Shown in pieces: positions 8,788 to 21,568 of a DNA stretch of 64,000 bases. The notes below the pieces were generated by a model. That model made no database searches. It was not told the origin of the DNA and saw nothing but the letters and a program-made list of their open reading frames with translations. Source of the stretch: Roseovarius sp. (GTDB lineage Bacteria; Pseudomonadota; Alphaproteobacteria; Rhodobacterales; Rhodobacteraceae); contig JAOSKR010000002.1 of the NCBI GenBank assembly GCA_027493545.1, forward strand, positions 372,001-436,000, given 5' to 3'. Position 1 is the first letter of the stretch, and each line of letters starts with the position of its first letter. A program made the position numbers and the translations under genes.

Positions 8788-10240
8788 ATGAACGACGAGC
8801 CGAACAATGCGACAGGACAGGCCGAACAGGCGCTCGCGTCGCGCTTTCCGACCGCCTACACCATTCTCTTTCTGCTGATCATCCTTGTCGCCGCACTCAC
8901 GTGGTTCATTCCTGCCGGGCAGTACGAGCGCGTGATGAGCGAGGAGGTCGGCCGCGAGGTTGCCGTCGCCGGCACCTACAGCGAGGTCGACCCCAACCCG
9001 CAGGGGTTCGTTGAGGTCATGCTGGCACCGATCGCGGGCTTTTACGATCCCGACAGCTATGCCGCCAACGCCATCGACGTGGCGCTCTTCGTGCTGTTTC
9101 TGGGCGGCTTTCTGGGGGTCGTCAACGCCACCGGCGCCATCGACACCGGGATCAAGACGGCGATGACGGCGATGAAGGGGCGCGAGATCTGGATGATCCC
9201 GATCATGATGTCGCTCTTTGCGATCGGCGGCACCACCTACGGGATGGCCGAGGAAACGCTGGCCTTCTATGCGATCCTGATCCCGGTGATGATCGCCGCC
9301 GGATACGATGCGGTGACGGGGGTGGCAATCATCCTGATCGGGGCGGGCATCGGCGTTCTGGGCTCGACCATCAACCCCTTTGCCACCGTGATCGCGGCGA
9401 ACGCGGCGTCGATTCCCTTTACCGACGGGATCGTCCTGCGCTTCGTGATCCTGCTGGGCGGGCTGGCGATCTGCGCGGCCTATGTGATGCGCTATGCGGA
9501 CCGGGTCAGGAACGATCCGTCGCGGTCGGTGGTGGCCAAGCAGGCCGAGGCGCATCGGCGGCTCTTTTTGCAGGACGAGGCGGGCGAGCAGGTCGACGCG
9601 ACGCTGACCGGCACCCAGAAGGTCGTGCTGGTGCTCTTTGCCATCACCTTTGCGGTCATGATCTGGGGGGTCTCCACTCAGGACTGGTGGATGGCGCGCA
9701 TGGGGGGCGCTCTTTTTCGGATCGGCCATCGTCATCGGGGTGGTGGCGCGCATGGGCGAGAAGAAGCTGACCGGCCACTTCATCGACGGCGCGCGCGACC
9801 TGCTCGGCGTGGCACTGGTGGTCGGGCTGGCGCGCGGCATCGTGGTGATCATGGAAAACGGCCTGATCGCCGACACCATCCTGCACGGCGCCGAACAGTC
9901 GCTGAGCGGGCTGGGCGATCTGGCCTTCATCAACCTGATGTTCTGGATCGAACTGGGGATGAGCTTCTTTGTGCCGTCCTCGTCGGGGCTCGCGGTGCTG
10001 TCGATGCCGATCCTGGCGCCGCTGGCGGATTTCGCCGGTGTCGGCCGTGACCTGGTGGTGACCGCCTATCAGTCCGCCAACGGGCTGGTGAACCTGATCA
10101 ACCCCACCTTCGCGGTGGTGATCGGCGGGCTGGCGATCGGCCGGGTCTCCTACGACCGCTGGATCGTCTTCATCTGGCCGCTCCTGCTGATCCTCTTCGT
10201 GTTCATCTCCGCCGCGCTCAGCATCGGCGCGCTAATCTAG
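8788..10240 (+). CDS. YfcC-family exchanger, likely arginine/ornithine (one frameshift)
   Basis: A 12-14 helix membrane protein of the YfcC/DcuC-like family often found with arginine deiminase genes, where it is thought to exchange arginine for ornithine. Typical stretches are LTWFIPAGQY, GGTTYGMAEET and GSTINPFATVIAANAA. The frame breaks at six G at 9711-9716; removing one G joins MARMGALFFGSAIVIG to the second half, which ends IGALI at 10240. The restored length is 483 residues. AGGAGG lies just before the ATG. It is the first gene of the arc operon, 15 nt before arcA, which supports the role; transport itself is inferred. Confidence 0.85.
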
Positions 10241-10255
10241 GCGAAAGGAAATTCC

Positions 10256-11485
10256 ATGTCCGACCACAAGCTCGGTGTCCACTCCGAGACCGGCAAGCTG
10301 CGGCAGGTCATCATCTGCCGCCCCGGCCTCGCCCATCGCCGGCTGACGCCGGACAACCGCGAGGAACTGCTTTTCGACGACGTGCTCTGGGTCAAGCAGG
10401 CGCAGAAGGATCACGACGAATTCGCCGCGGCGATGCGTGGCGAAGGCGTCGAGGTCCTGGAAACCGGCGCCATGCTGGCCGAGGTGATGGACATCGCCGA
10501 GGCGCGTAAATGGGTGCTCGACGCGCGGCTCTCGGCCGAACAGGTCGGCGTCGGCATGCGTGCCGAACTGCGCGCCTGGATGGACGAGCTGCCCGGCGCG
10601 AAACTCGCCGAGTACCTGATCGGCGGGCTGACGGTCGCCGACGTGCCTTTCGACACCGAAAGCATGTTCGGCAGCTATCTGGGCTATCACGGCTTCGTCC
10701 TGCCGCCGTTGCCGAATTTCCTCTTCACCCGCGACAATTCGGCGTGGATCTACGGCGGCGTCTCGTTGAACCCGATGCACTGGGAGGCGCGGCGCCCGGA
10801 GACGCTGCTGACGACGGCGATCTACCGCTTTCATCCCAAGTTCGCCGGCAAGGCACACGTGATCTGGGGCGACCCGATGAAGGATCACGGGCTGGCCACG
10901 ATCGAGGGCGGCGACGTGATGCCGGTGGGCGACGGGCTGGTTCTGATCGGCATGGGCGAGCGCACCTCGCCGCAGGGCGTGGGCCTTCTGGCACAGGCGC
11001 TCTTTGGCGAGGGGCGCGCGAGGCGCGTCATCGCCTGTCAGATGCCCAAGTCCCGCGCGGCGATGCATCTCGACACGGTCTTCACCTTCTGCGGCGGCGA
11101 CATCGTCACCAGCTTCAAGGAGGTGGCCGACGAGATGAGCTGCTTCCATCTGCATCCCGCCGCCGGCGCTAAGCCGCTCGACATGCGCCACGATCCGCGC
11201 CCGATGTTCGATGTCGTGGCCGAGGCGATGGGGTTCAAGCGGCTCAACGTCGTGCCCACCGGCGGCTCGGATCCGTTCGAGCAGTCGCGCGAGCAATGGA
11301 ATGACGGCAACAACGTCCTGGCGCTGCGGCCCGGGCTGGTGATCGGCTACGACCGCAACGACGACACCAACGCCGCGCTGCGCGCCGAAGGCATCGAGGT
11401 GATCGAGATGCCGGGCGCCGAACTGGGGCGCGGGCGAGGCGGCAGCCGCTGCATGTCCTGCCCGACAATCCGCGACGCGGTCTAG
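10256..11485 (+). CDS. arcA: Arginine deiminase
   Basis: Converts arginine to citrulline and ammonia in the cytoplasm, the first ADI step. The 409-residue protein has the whole catalytic set: FTRDNS (Asp), EGGD (Glu/Asp), HLDTVFTF (His) and the nucleophile Cys399 in RCMSCP at the C-terminus. Length matches bacterial ArcA. It follows the exchanger by 15 nt with a GAAAGGAA Shine-Dalgarno and precedes arcB by 13 nt. Confidence 0.97.
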   Translation: MSDHKLGVHSETGKLRQVIICRPGLAHRRLTPDNREELLFDDVLWVKQAQKDHDEFAAAMRGEGVEVLETGAMLAEVMDIAEARKWVLDARLSAEQVGVGMRAELRAWMDELPGAKLAEYLIGGLTVADVPFDTESMFGSYLGYHGFVLPPLPNFLFTRDNSAWIYGGVSLNPMHWEARRPETLLTTAIYRFHPKFAGKAHVIWGDPMKDHGLATIEGGDVMPVGDGLVLIGMGERTSPQGVGLLAQALFGEGRARRVIACQMPKSRAAMHLDTVFTFCGGDIVTSFKEVADEMSCFHLHPAAGAKPLDMRHDPRPMFDVVAEAMGFKRLNVVPTGGSDPFEQSREQWNDGNNVLALRPGLVIGYDRNDDTNAALRAEGIEVIEMPGAELGRGRGGSRCMSCPTIRDAV

Positions 11486-11498
11486 GGAGGCACTGCAC

Positions 11499-12499
11499 AT
11501 GGCATTCAACCTCAAGAACCGCCATTTCCTGACCTTGCGCGATTTCACGCCGGCCGAGATCGGCTTTCTGCTCAAGCTGTCGGCCGATCTCAAGGCGGCG
11601 AAATACGCCGGCACCGAAGTGCCCCAGCTCAGGGGCCGCGAGATCGCGCTGATCTTTGAAAAGGACAGCACCCGCACCCGCGTGGGCTTCGAGGTGGCGG
11701 CGCACGATCAGGGTGCGACCGTCACCTATCTGGGGCCCTCGGGCACCCATATGGGCCACAAGGAATCGATCAAGGACACCGCGCGCGTGCTGGGCCGGGT
11801 CTATGACGCCATCGAATATCGCGGTTTCGGGCAGGAGGTGGTGCAGACGCTGGCCGACTGGTCGGGCGTGCCGGTCTATAACGGGCTGACGGATGAGTTT
11901 CACCCCACCCAGATCCTCGCCGATTTCCTGACCATGCGCGAGCACGCGGAACGGCCGCTGCGCGAGATCACCTATTGCTTCATGGGCGACATCGGCAACA
12001 ACATGGGCGACAGCCTGCTCGTCGGCGGGGCCAAGATGGGCATGGACGTGCGGCTTTGCGGTCCCGAAAGCCTCTGGCCCGGAAAGGCGACGCGCGCCGA
12101 GGCGGAGGCAGTTGCGGCCCAGACCGGGGCCCGGCTGATGCTGACCGAGGATGTGGACGAGGCCGTGAAGGGTGCCGATTTCGTCTATACCGATGTCTGG
12201 GTCTCGATGGGCGAGCCGCCCGAGGCATGGGCCGAACGGATCGAGCTCTTGCTGCCCTATCAGGTGACGGCCGAGGTGATGGCGAAAACCGGCAATCCGC
12301 GGGCGAAGTTCATGCACTGCCTGCCGGCCTTTCACAACACCGAGACCACCGTCGGCAAGGATATCCATGACCGCTTCGGCATCGACGCGATGGAAGTGAC
12401 CGAAGAGGTGTTCGAAAGCCCCGCCTCGATCGTCTTCGATCAGGCAGAAAACCGGATGCACACCATCAAGGCGGTGCTGGTCGCCACCCTCGGGGCGGC

Positions 12500-12503
<4 letters not shown>
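11499..12503 (+). CDS. arcB: Ornithine carbamoyltransferase, catabolic by context
   Basis: Splits citrulline with phosphate into ornithine and carbamoyl phosphate in the ADI direction. The 334-residue protein has the carbamoyl-phosphate motif STRTR (57-61), HPTQ and the ornithine-site HCLP. The long ArcB-type sequence ([21 protein letters not shown]) and the place between arcA and arcC make the catabolic form likely. GGAGG precedes the ATG, and the stop overlaps arcC as ATGA. An anabolic role cannot be excluded by sequence alone. Confidence 0.95.
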
Positions 12504-15304
<2,801 letters not shown>

Positions 15305-15308
<4 letters not shown>

Positions 15309-15592
15309 CCGAAGACCGGGACAGATCGGCCCGCGAGATCGGCCGCCGCGCCCGCCGCATCAAGCAGGCGCGCGACAACCCCGGCCCCAGCCCGCTCAGA
15401 GGCATCGGCACCTTCGGCATGATCGGCTGGTCCATCGCCGTGCCGACCGTGGGCGGCGCGCTTCTGGGGATGTGGCTCGACCGGGTGGCGCCGCAGGATT
15501 TCTCGTGGACGCTGGCGCTGATCCTCGCCGGGGTCGTGCTGGGCGCGGTGATCGCCTGGCGCTGGATCGACAGGGAAGGAGGCGGGAAATGA
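15305..15592 (+). CDS. atpQ: N-ATPase accessory membrane protein AtpQ (AtpI-like)
   Basis: A 95-residue protein with a basic N-terminus (AREIGRRARRIKQ) and two membrane helices with the AtpI-like PTVGGALLGMWLDR between them. This is the conserved AtpQ position of N-ATPase operons, between atpC and atpR. Proposed roles in the family are assembly or ion (Mg2+/Ca2+) handling. ATGA overlaps on both sides. Confidence 0.9.
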
Positions 15593-15889
15593 CGCTCGAC
15601 TGGACGCTTCTGGCGTTGGGCGCTGGCGCGGGGGCGGGGGCCGCGCTGGCCTATCTCGGCGGGCTCGCCTGGGGGCATCCGGATCGCCCTGGGCTCGGGC
15701 CGGCCGGTGGCGGTGCTGCTGGGGAGCGCGGTGTTGCGCATCGCCGCGCTCTTGCTCGCGGGCTGGGGGATCGCGGGTCTCGGCGCATCGGCGCTGGCGG
15801 GGTTCGCCGCCGCTTTCATGGCGCTGCGCCTGGGCGTGCTGATGCGCGCGCGACGCCGGGCCGGGGCAGAGGTCGCGCCATGCAGCTGA
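15589..15889 (+). CDS. atpR: N-ATPase accessory membrane protein AtpR (one frameshift)
   Basis: A small membrane protein found only in N-ATPase operons. The frame breaks after LAYLGGLAWG, at five G near 15670-15674. With four G the protein continues IRIALGSGRPVAVLLGS and ends at 15889 with 99 residues and three predicted helices. The start overlaps atpQ by ATGA and the 3' end overlaps atpB by 10 nt. AtpR proteins carry a helix-borne arginine, here in the restored GIRIALGSGR. The position between atpQ and atpB makes the assignment firm despite the shift. Confidence 0.87.
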
Positions 15890-16575
15890 GCCCCGACGAA
15901 ACCGTCGTCTTCACCCTGGGCGGCTTTTCCGTCAACGCCACCATCGCCGGCACCTGGGCGATCATGGTCCTGCTCACGGGTGTGTCGGCGCTGATCACGC
16001 GCAACCTGCGCGCGGATGTGCCGCCCAGCCGCTGGCGCACCGCGCTCGAGGTGATCGTGACCGTCATCAACGGCCAGATCGCCGAGATCACGCAGCGCCG
16101 CGACAGCCGGGTTCTCTATTTCGCGGGCACGCTGTTTTTGTTCATCATCACTGCCAACCTGCTGACGGTGGTGCCGGGGTTCGAGCCACCCACCGCGTCG
16201 CTCTCGACCACCGCGGCACTGGCGCTCTCGGTGCTGATCGCGGTACCACTCTTCGGGATTGGCAGCCGGGGTCTGGGCGGTTATCTGAAAACCTATGTCG
16301 AGCCTTCGCCGATCATGCTGCCCTTCAACATCATCGGCGAGGTTTCGCGCGGCGTCTCGCTGGCGATCCGGCTTTACGGCAATATCATGAGCGGCGCGGT
16401 GATCGCCGCGATCCTGCTCGGCGTCGCGCCGTTCTTCTTTCCGGTGGTGATGGACATGCTGGGCCTGCTGACCGGCGTGATCCAGGCCTATATCTTCGCC
16501 ATCCTGGCCACCGTCTACATCGCGTCGGCCACCGCCGAACCGCCGCCGTCCACAACGCGAAAGGATGCCCCATGA
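15880..16575 (+). CDS. atpB: N-ATPase Fo a subunit
   Basis: The 231-residue stator channel subunit of the membrane sector. The conserved arginine lies in EVSRGVSLAIRLYGNIMSG, the helix that faces the c ring; the N-terminal half has ITANLLTVVPGFEPPTAS. It ends with a short hydrophilic tail, and the stop overlaps atpE by ATGA. The length is normal for N-type a subunits. Confidence 0.95.
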   Translation: MQLSPDETVVFTLGGFSVNATIAGTWAIMVLLTGVSALITRNLRADVPPSRWRTALEVIVTVINGQIAEITQRRDSRVLYFAGTLFLFIITANLLTVVPGFEPPTASLSTTAALALSVLIAVPLFGIGSRGLGGYLKTYVEPSPIMLPFNIIGEVSRGVSLAIRLYGNIMSGAVIAAILLGVAPFFFPVVMDMLGLLTGVIQAYIFAILATVYIASATAEPPPSTTRKDAP

Positions 16576-16862
16576 CCGATCTCTCGATCATCGCCGCGAT
16601 CTCGATCTTTACCGCCGGGCTGACCGTCGCCATTGGCGCCATCGGCCCGGCGCTGGGCGAGGGGCGGGCGGCCGCCGCCGCGCTTGGCGCCATCGCGCAG
16701 CAGCCCGATGCGGCGCCGACGCTGTCACGCACGCTCTTCGTCAGCCTGGCGATGATCGAGTCGACGGCGATCTACTGTTTCGTGGTGGCGATGATCCTGA
16801 TCTTCGCCAACCCGTTCTGGACCGCGGCCCTCGAGGCGGCGGGGCAGGGTGCCGGGGGCTGA
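16572..16862 (+). CDS. atpE: N-ATPase c subunit with Na+-ligand residues
   Basis: A 96-residue two-helix proteolipid of the c ring. Helix 1 contains IGPALGEG with Glu30; helix 2 contains MIESTAIY with Glu63, Ser64, Thr65 and Tyr68. Aligned by spacing with the Na+-binding c subunit of Ilyobacter tartaricus (Gln32, Glu65, Ser66, Thr67, Tyr70), every side-chain ligand position is filled (Glu30 in place of Gln32). This is the N-ATPase pattern and supports Na+ translocation, though specificity must be measured. ATGA overlap with atpB; 4 nt gap to atpF. Confidence 0.95.
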   Translation: MTDLSIIAAISIFTAGLTVAIGAIGPALGEGRAAAAALGAIAQQPDAAPTLSRTLFVSLAMIESTAIYCFVVAMILIFANPFWTAALEAAGQGAGG

Positions 16863-16866
16863 CGGA

Positions 16867-17634
16867 ATGTCGATCGACTGGATCACCGTCGCCGCGCAGA
16901 TCGCCAATTTCCTGGTCCTGATCTGGCTGCTCAAGCGGTTCCTCTACCGCCCGATCCTCGACGGGATCGCCGCGCGCGAGGCCGAGATCGCCGCCCGCAT
17001 GGGCGAGGCGGCGGAGATCCGGCGCGAGAGCGAGGCCCGCGCGGCCGAACACGAGGCCGAGATCGCGAAACTGCGCGCCAGCCGCGCGGACATCCTGCAC
17101 GAGGCCCGGCAGGCGGCCGAGGCGGAGCGCGCCGCGGTGCTGGCCGAGACGCGCGACATGCTGGCCCGGGCCCGGGTCGAGCGCGAGGCCGAGCGCGCCG
17201 AGGAGGCCCGGCGGTTCACCGCCGAGCTGAACCGCGAGGGCGCCGAGGCGATCCTGGCGCTGGCGCGAAAGGCGGTGACCGACCTTGCCGACGAGACGCT
17301 GGAACGCCGGATCGTCGCGCACGCGGTGGCGCAGCTGGCGCGGAGCCGCGACGAGGTCGCCGCCGCCGCGGGCGACAGTTCCGAAGCCGTGGTGCTGACC
17401 CGCGATCCGCTGCCCGAGGAGGCAACCGCCCGGCTGCGCGAGGGGCTGGCGCCGATCCTGCCCGGCGTCACCCTGCGGTTCGAGATCGACCCGACGCTTT
17501 CGCCCGGGCTCAGCCTGCGGGTGGGCGGCGCGCAGGTCGGCTGGACGGTGGCGGATTACTTTGACGGTCTCGAGGCGCTGCTCGAGGACCGGATCGGCCG
17601 CCCCGGGGGCGCGACCAAGAGCGATGCCGCCTGA
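16867..17634 (+). CDS. atpF: N-ATPase long b subunit (b plus delta-like)
   Basis: The start at 16867 gives [25 protein letters not shown], a single membrane anchor. A long Glu/Ala/Arg-rich coiled coil follows (about 35-140), and a globular C-terminus (about 150-255) resembles a delta-type domain. At 255 residues it is much longer than a usual b subunit. No separate delta gene exists in this operon, as in other N-ATPases, so the C-terminus probably replaces it. It overlaps atpA by 11 nt. Confidence 0.92.
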   Translation: MSIDWITVAAQIANFLVLIWLLKRFLYRPILDGIAAREAEIAARMGEAAEIRRESEARAAEHEAEIAKLRASRADILHEARQAAEAERAAVLAETRDMLARARVEREAERAEEARRFTAELNREGAEAILALARKAVTDLADETLERRIVAHAVAQLARSRDEVAAAAGDSSEAVVLTRDPLPEEATARLREGLAPILPGVTLRFEIDPTLSPGLSLRVGGAQVGWTVADYFDGLEALLEDRIGRPGGATKSDAA

Positions 17635-19153
17635 GACCGCGCCCATACACACCGCCGAAGAGCTGCTGCAGGTGCTGCTCGACGCGCCGGTTCCCGCCCC
17701 GCGCATCGCCGAGGTCGGCCGCGTCACCGAGGTTGGCGACGGGGTCGCCACCGTCACCGGCCTGGCGAGGGCGCTGGCCGACGAAACGCTGATCTTTGCC
17801 TCGGGCGTGACCGGCGTCGTTTTTGACGTCGAACCGGGGCGGCTGGGGGTGGTGCTGCTCGGCCCGTCCGAGCGGGTGCGCCCCGGCGAGGATGTGCGCC
17901 GCACCGGCCGCGTCCTCAGCGTCCCGGTGGGCCCGGCGCTGCTGGGGCGGGTGGTCGATGCCCTGGGCCGGCCGCTCGACGGGCACGAGGCGCCTGTCGC
18001 GATCGCGCTGCACCCGATCGAGGCCGAGGCTCCGGGCATCCTCGAGCGCGCGCCTGTGGCGCGCCCGCTCGCCACCGGGCTGACGGTGGTGGATGCCGCC
18101 GTGCCGGTGGGCCACGGGCAGCGCGAGCTGATCATCGGCGACCGGCAGACCGGCAAGACCTCGATCGCGGTGGATACGATCCTCAATCAGGCGCAAACCG
18201 GCGTCGTCTGCATCTACTGCGCCATCGGTCAGCGTGGCGATGCGGTGGCCAAGGTGATCGGGGCGCTGCGCGAGGCCGGCATGATGGACCGCGCCGTCGT
18301 CCTCTCCGCCGGTGACGAGGAGGCGCCGGGCCTCGTGCATGTCGCGCCATTCAGCGCGATGACCTTGGCCGAAAGCTTTGCCGCGCAGGGCCGCGACGTG
18401 CTGGTGGTGTTCGACGACATGACCCACCACGCCCGCGCCTATCGCGAATTGTCGCTGCTTTTGCGCCGCCCGCCGGGGCGCGAGGCCTATCCCGGCGACA
18501 TCTTCTATGTTCATGCGCGCCTGCTGGAACGCGCCGGGCAGTTCCGGCCGGGGGCGGGGTCGATCACCGCGCTGCCGGTGGTCGAGACCCAGGCCGAGAA
18601 CCTGTCGGCCTATATCCCCACGAACCTCATCTCGATCACCGACGGGCAGATCTATCTCTCGCCCCGTCTGGTGCGCAAGAACCAGTTCCCCGCCGTCGAT
18701 CTGGGGGTTTCGGTCAGCCGCGTCGGCGGCAAGGCGCAGGCGCCGGCGTTTCGCGCCGTGGCGGGCAATCTGCGCGTCACGCTGTCGCAATTCGAGGAAC
18801 TCGAGGACTTCGCCCGCTTCGGCACCCGGCTCGACGACGAGACCCGCGCCCGGCTGGCCCGCGGCGCGGCGGTGCGCGCGGCGCTGCGCCAGCCCGAGCG
18901 GGCGCCGATCCCGGCCGCCGAACAGCTCGCTGTGCTGGTGGCGGCGATGGCGGGGCTTTTCGACGGCATGGCGGATGGCGACGCCGCAAGGGCCGCCCGC
19001 GCCGTCCGCGCCGCGATCCGCAGCGACGATGGCGGGCTGTCCGCGAACCTGGCCGAGGATCGGCCGCTCGATGACGAGACCCGCGCGGCGCTGGTGGCAC
19101 GGGCACGCGCGGCGCTGGCCCAACCGGAGGCGGCGGATGGCCCAGACGCTTGA
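17624..19153 (+). CDS. atpA: N-ATPase F1 alpha subunit
   Basis: Non-catalytic nucleotide-binding subunit, 509 residues. Walker A is GDRQTGKTS, with [19 protein letters not shown] and [22 protein letters not shown] typical of alpha. The ATG at 17624 overlaps atpF by 11 nt and gives [18 protein letters not shown]. The 3' end overlaps atpG by 17 nt. Confidence 0.96.
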   Translation: MPPETAPIHTAEELLQVLLDAPVPAPRIAEVGRVTEVGDGVATVTGLARALADETLIFASGVTGVVFDVEPGRLGVVLLGPSERVRPGEDVRRTGRVLSVPVGPALLGRVVDALGRPLDGHEAPVAIALHPIEAEAPGILERAPVARPLATGLTVVDAAVPVGHGQRELIIGDRQTGKTSIAVDTILNQAQTGVVCIYCAIGQRGDAVAKVIGALREAGMMDRAVVLSAGDEEAPGLVHVAPFSAMTLAESFAAQGRDVLVVFDDMTHHARAYRELSLLLRRPPGREAYPGDIFYVHARLLERAGQFRPGAGSITALPVVETQAENLSAYIPTNLISITDGQIYLSPRLVRKNQFPAVDLGVSVSRVGGKAQAPAFRAVAGNLRVTLSQFEELEDFARFGTRLDDETRARLARGAAVRAALRQPERAPIPAAEQLAVLVAAMAGLFDGMADGDAARAARAVRAAIRSDDGGLSANLAEDRPLDDETRAALVARARAALAQPEAADGPDA

Positions 19154-20132
19154 GATACTGACCCACCGGACCGCGACGATGCGCTCGATCCGCGGGATCG
19201 TGCGCACGATGAAGACCATGTCGGCGATCAACGCGGCCCCCTACGAGCGGGCCGCCGACGCGATGCTGGCCTATCGAGAGACCGTGCTGACGGCCTTTCA
19301 GGCGTTTATCGAAGCCCGCGGCGCGCTGCCCGCTCTGCCGGCGGGCGGGGGGGCGCCCATCGTCATCGCGCTCGGCTCCGATCATGGCCTTTGCGGCAAC
19401 TACAACGAGACCGTGGCGGAACATCTGCACGCGGCCATGCGGGATGCCGCCGCCCCGCGCGTGGTCTGTGTCGGCGCGCAGATGGAGGATGCCCTCATTG
19501 CGCTCGGCCATGCCCCCACAACGACGCTGCTGCCGCCGGCGTCGGCCGAGGGGCTGGGACGGCTGGCAAGCGATCTGATCACGGTGCTCGACGACATGCG
19601 GCAGACGGGCGATGGCGGGGCGGTCTCGCTGGTCTTCATGGCGCGCGCCGCGCATGGCCGGCAGGAGCCGGTCCTGCAACGGCTGCTGCCGCTCGACCGG
19701 GCGCTGCTCGACGATCTCGCCGCGCGCGGCTGGAAATCGCGCAGCCTCCCGGTTTTCCGGATGCCCGCGCCGGGGCTGCTGGCGGCACTGATCCGCAGCT
19801 ATCTTTTCGCCGAGCTCTTTCGCGCCGCCGCCGAGGCGTTGGTGACCGAGAACGCCGCGCGGCTGGCGCGCATGAGCCAAGCCGAGCGGTCGGTCGAGGA
19901 TCGACTCGAAGAACTGGCGGGCGAATTGCGGACGGTGCGTCAGAGCGAGATCACCGCCGAGGTGCTGGATGTCATCATCGGCTTCGAGGCGCTGAAGGAT
20001 CGGCGCAAGCCGCCGCGCGCCGAGGACACGGCGCCAAGGTTGATCGTTCATGCCGCCGGCCGGCGGTGCCGCCGCGGGATCCGCCGCTTTCCGTTAACCC
20101 CGGTCAAGCCGTGCCCGCCGGGTCTGTACTAG
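19137..20132 (+). CDS. atpG: N-ATPase F1 gamma subunit
   Basis: Central-stalk protein of 331 residues. The N-terminal helix ([27 protein letters not shown]) and [13 protein letters not shown] are gamma hallmarks, and the C-terminal helix is [26 protein letters not shown]. It closes the atpDCQRBEFAG set. Roughly the last 35 residues, after FEALKDRRK, are Arg/Pro-rich and longer than in relatives, which could be a real tail or another 3' frameshift. It overlaps atpA by 17 nt. Confidence 0.92.
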   Translation: MAQTLEILTHRTATMRSIRGIVRTMKTMSAINAAPYERAADAMLAYRETVLTAFQAFIEARGALPALPAGGGAPIVIALGSDHGLCGNYNETVAEHLHAAMRDAAAPRVVCVGAQMEDALIALGHAPTTTLLPPASAEGLGRLASDLITVLDDMRQTGDGGAVSLVFMARAAHGRQEPVLQRLLPLDRALLDDLAARGWKSRSLPVFRMPAPGLLAALIRSYLFAELFRAAAEALVTENAARLARMSQAERSVEDRLEELAGELRTVRQSEITAEVLDVIIGFEALKDRRKPPRAEDTAPRLIVHAAGRRCRRGIRRFPLTPVKPCPPGLY

Positions 20133-20162
20133 TGTTTGCGGTAAATCCGATGAGGCGCAGAA

Positions 20163-20585
20163 ATGGTGGACGAAATCCGTGTGGAACGCGTCATGAGCAG
20201 GCCGGTTTCGACCATCTCGCCAAAGACCTCGGTCCGTGCCGCGGCCGCGATGATGAAGGAACACGGGCTCGGCTTCCTGCCGGTCTGCGTGGACGGCCGG
20301 CCGGTCGGGCTGGTGACCGATCGCGACATCGTGGCGCGCTGGGTGCCGTTGGTGGCATATGATGCCAGCGTCGACAGCATCATGACGCCCAACGTCATCA
20401 CCTGCCTTGCGTCCCAGAGCGTGCGCGAGGCGGCCCACATCATGGGCGACCGGCAGATCCGCCGGCTGGTCGTACTGGACGACACCGGCGCGGTGTGCGG
20501 GGTGCTGACGCTTGGCGACATCGCCAACGATGTCAGCGAGGAGCTTGCGGGCCAGACCCTGGGAGAGATTGTCGAACTGCGGTGA
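20163..20585 (+). CDS. Twin-CBS-domain protein
   Basis: A 140-residue protein made of two CBS motifs (about residues 5-60 and 70-130), such as VERVMSRPVSTISPKTS and LPVCVDGRPVGLVTDRDI. CBS pairs usually sense adenine nucleotides or S-adenosyl compounds. It starts 30 nt after atpG on the same strand and may be the last gene of the arc/N-ATPase transcript. An energy-sensing role is inference. The 3' end overlaps the convergent Crp/Fnr gene by 53 nt. Confidence 0.85.
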   Translation: MVDEIRVERVMSRPVSTISPKTSVRAAAAMMKEHGLGFLPVCVDGRPVGLVTDRDIVARWVPLVAYDASVDSIMTPNVITCLASQSVREAAHIMGDRQIRRLVVLDDTGAVCGVLTLGDIANDVSEELAGQTLGEIVELR

Positions 20586-21327
20586 TACCGCTCTCCCGGT
20601 GGACCAGAATTGAGCCCTTGAGAGCATCCAGATCGACTTCGGCGATTTCGCAAAGCTGGTTTGGGTCGTCGAGCCGGATGGACGTCCTGGTCGGGTAGGA
20701 CACGATCCCGCCGCGTTCAAATCGTCGCAGGGTGCGGCAGACATGGACGCTGCTCAGCCCGACGAACGAACCGAGTTGCTGTTGCGTCAGCGGAAAATCG
20801 AAACACGCGCCGTCGCGGACCAGCCCGATCGCATCGAGCCGGATGTAAAGTTCCAGCAGGGCATAGGCGACGCGGGTCGCCGCCGCGCCCTTGCCCATGC
20901 GCAGCAGGAGTTCCGAGGTGCGCGCCTGGGTCACCACGATTTCGGCGGCGAGGAAGTCGCGCAACTCGTCCATGTGCCGCTCGTACCCGTTCGCGGCGGT
21001 GGCCGAGATATCCACGAACTGCACGTTGCTCAGTGCCTCGACCGAACAGGCCGCGACCGGGGCGTGTCTGGCCCCGATGAGGGCGAAATCGCCGGGCAGC
21101 ATGATGTCGATGATCTGGATATCGCCGTCCGGCAGCATCTTCGACAGCGCCATCCAGCCGTCGAGCAGCAGCATGGAATGCGTCGCCCGGTCGTCCTGAT
21201 GCACGACCGTCGTGCCGCGAAGCTCGGTCCGCACCCGCGGACACGGTTCGAGCCGTCGCAGCGCTGAGTAAAGCCTGCTGTCGCGGATCCGGGCAGAGAT
21301 CGGACCGAAATCAACCTGAGGGCGCAT
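20533..21327 (-). CDS. Crp/Fnr-family transcription regulator without FNR cysteines
   Basis: A 264-residue protein with a cyclic-nucleotide-binding-type beta barrel (about 35-140: HSMLLLDGWMALSKML, QIIDIMLPGDF) and a C-terminal helix-turn-helix (FPLTQQQLGSFVGLSS, residues 190-215). It lacks the N-terminal cysteine cluster of FNR, so it is not a direct Fe-S oxygen sensor. It converges on the arc/N-ATPase operon and may regulate it, but no binding site is known. ATG 21327 is chosen; a longer form starting at 21351 is possible. Confidence 0.87.
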   Translation of the reverse strand: MRPQVDFGPISARIRDSRLYSALRRLEPCPRVRTELRGTTVVHQDDRATHSMLLLDGWMALSKMLPDGDIQIIDIMLPGDFALIGARHAPVAACSVEALSNVQFVDISATAANGYERHMDELRDFLAAEIVVTQARTSELLLRMGKGAAATRVAYALLELYIRLDAIGLVRDGACFDFPLTQQQLGSFVGLSSVHVCRTLRRFERGGIVSYPTRTSIRLDDPNQLCEIAEVDLDALKGSILVHRESGITAVRQSLPGSGPQAPR

Positions 21328-21568
21328 GTTCTCTCGTTTTTTCAATCTCACCTGCCGGTTCTACCCGGGATTGCGGGATCGCACAATTCCACCATTTGCC
21401 CCGGGTGAAAATAACCGTCCGGCGGTGGCCAGTGGCAGCGCCGCATCGCCGGGCCGGGGTATGTTCCGGGTGACTGAACGAGCGCCTTCGGCCCTTTCAG
21501 GGCGTGTGGCCCCGGTGCGGCCCCTGACAGGTACCGGGTCATCGCGAGGCCGGACGCCGTCAGCTATG

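Noticed and set aside
8458..9933. Long minus-strand open frame (491 codons) opposite the YfcC exchanger gene
   Set aside because: Composition is His/Asp/Arg-rich with no family resemblance, typical of antisense frames in GC-rich DNA; the plus strand has a clear transporter.
20533..21327. Crp/Fnr protein as the oxygen sensor FNR
   Set aside because: It lacks the N-terminal cysteine cluster needed for the 4Fe-4S centre.
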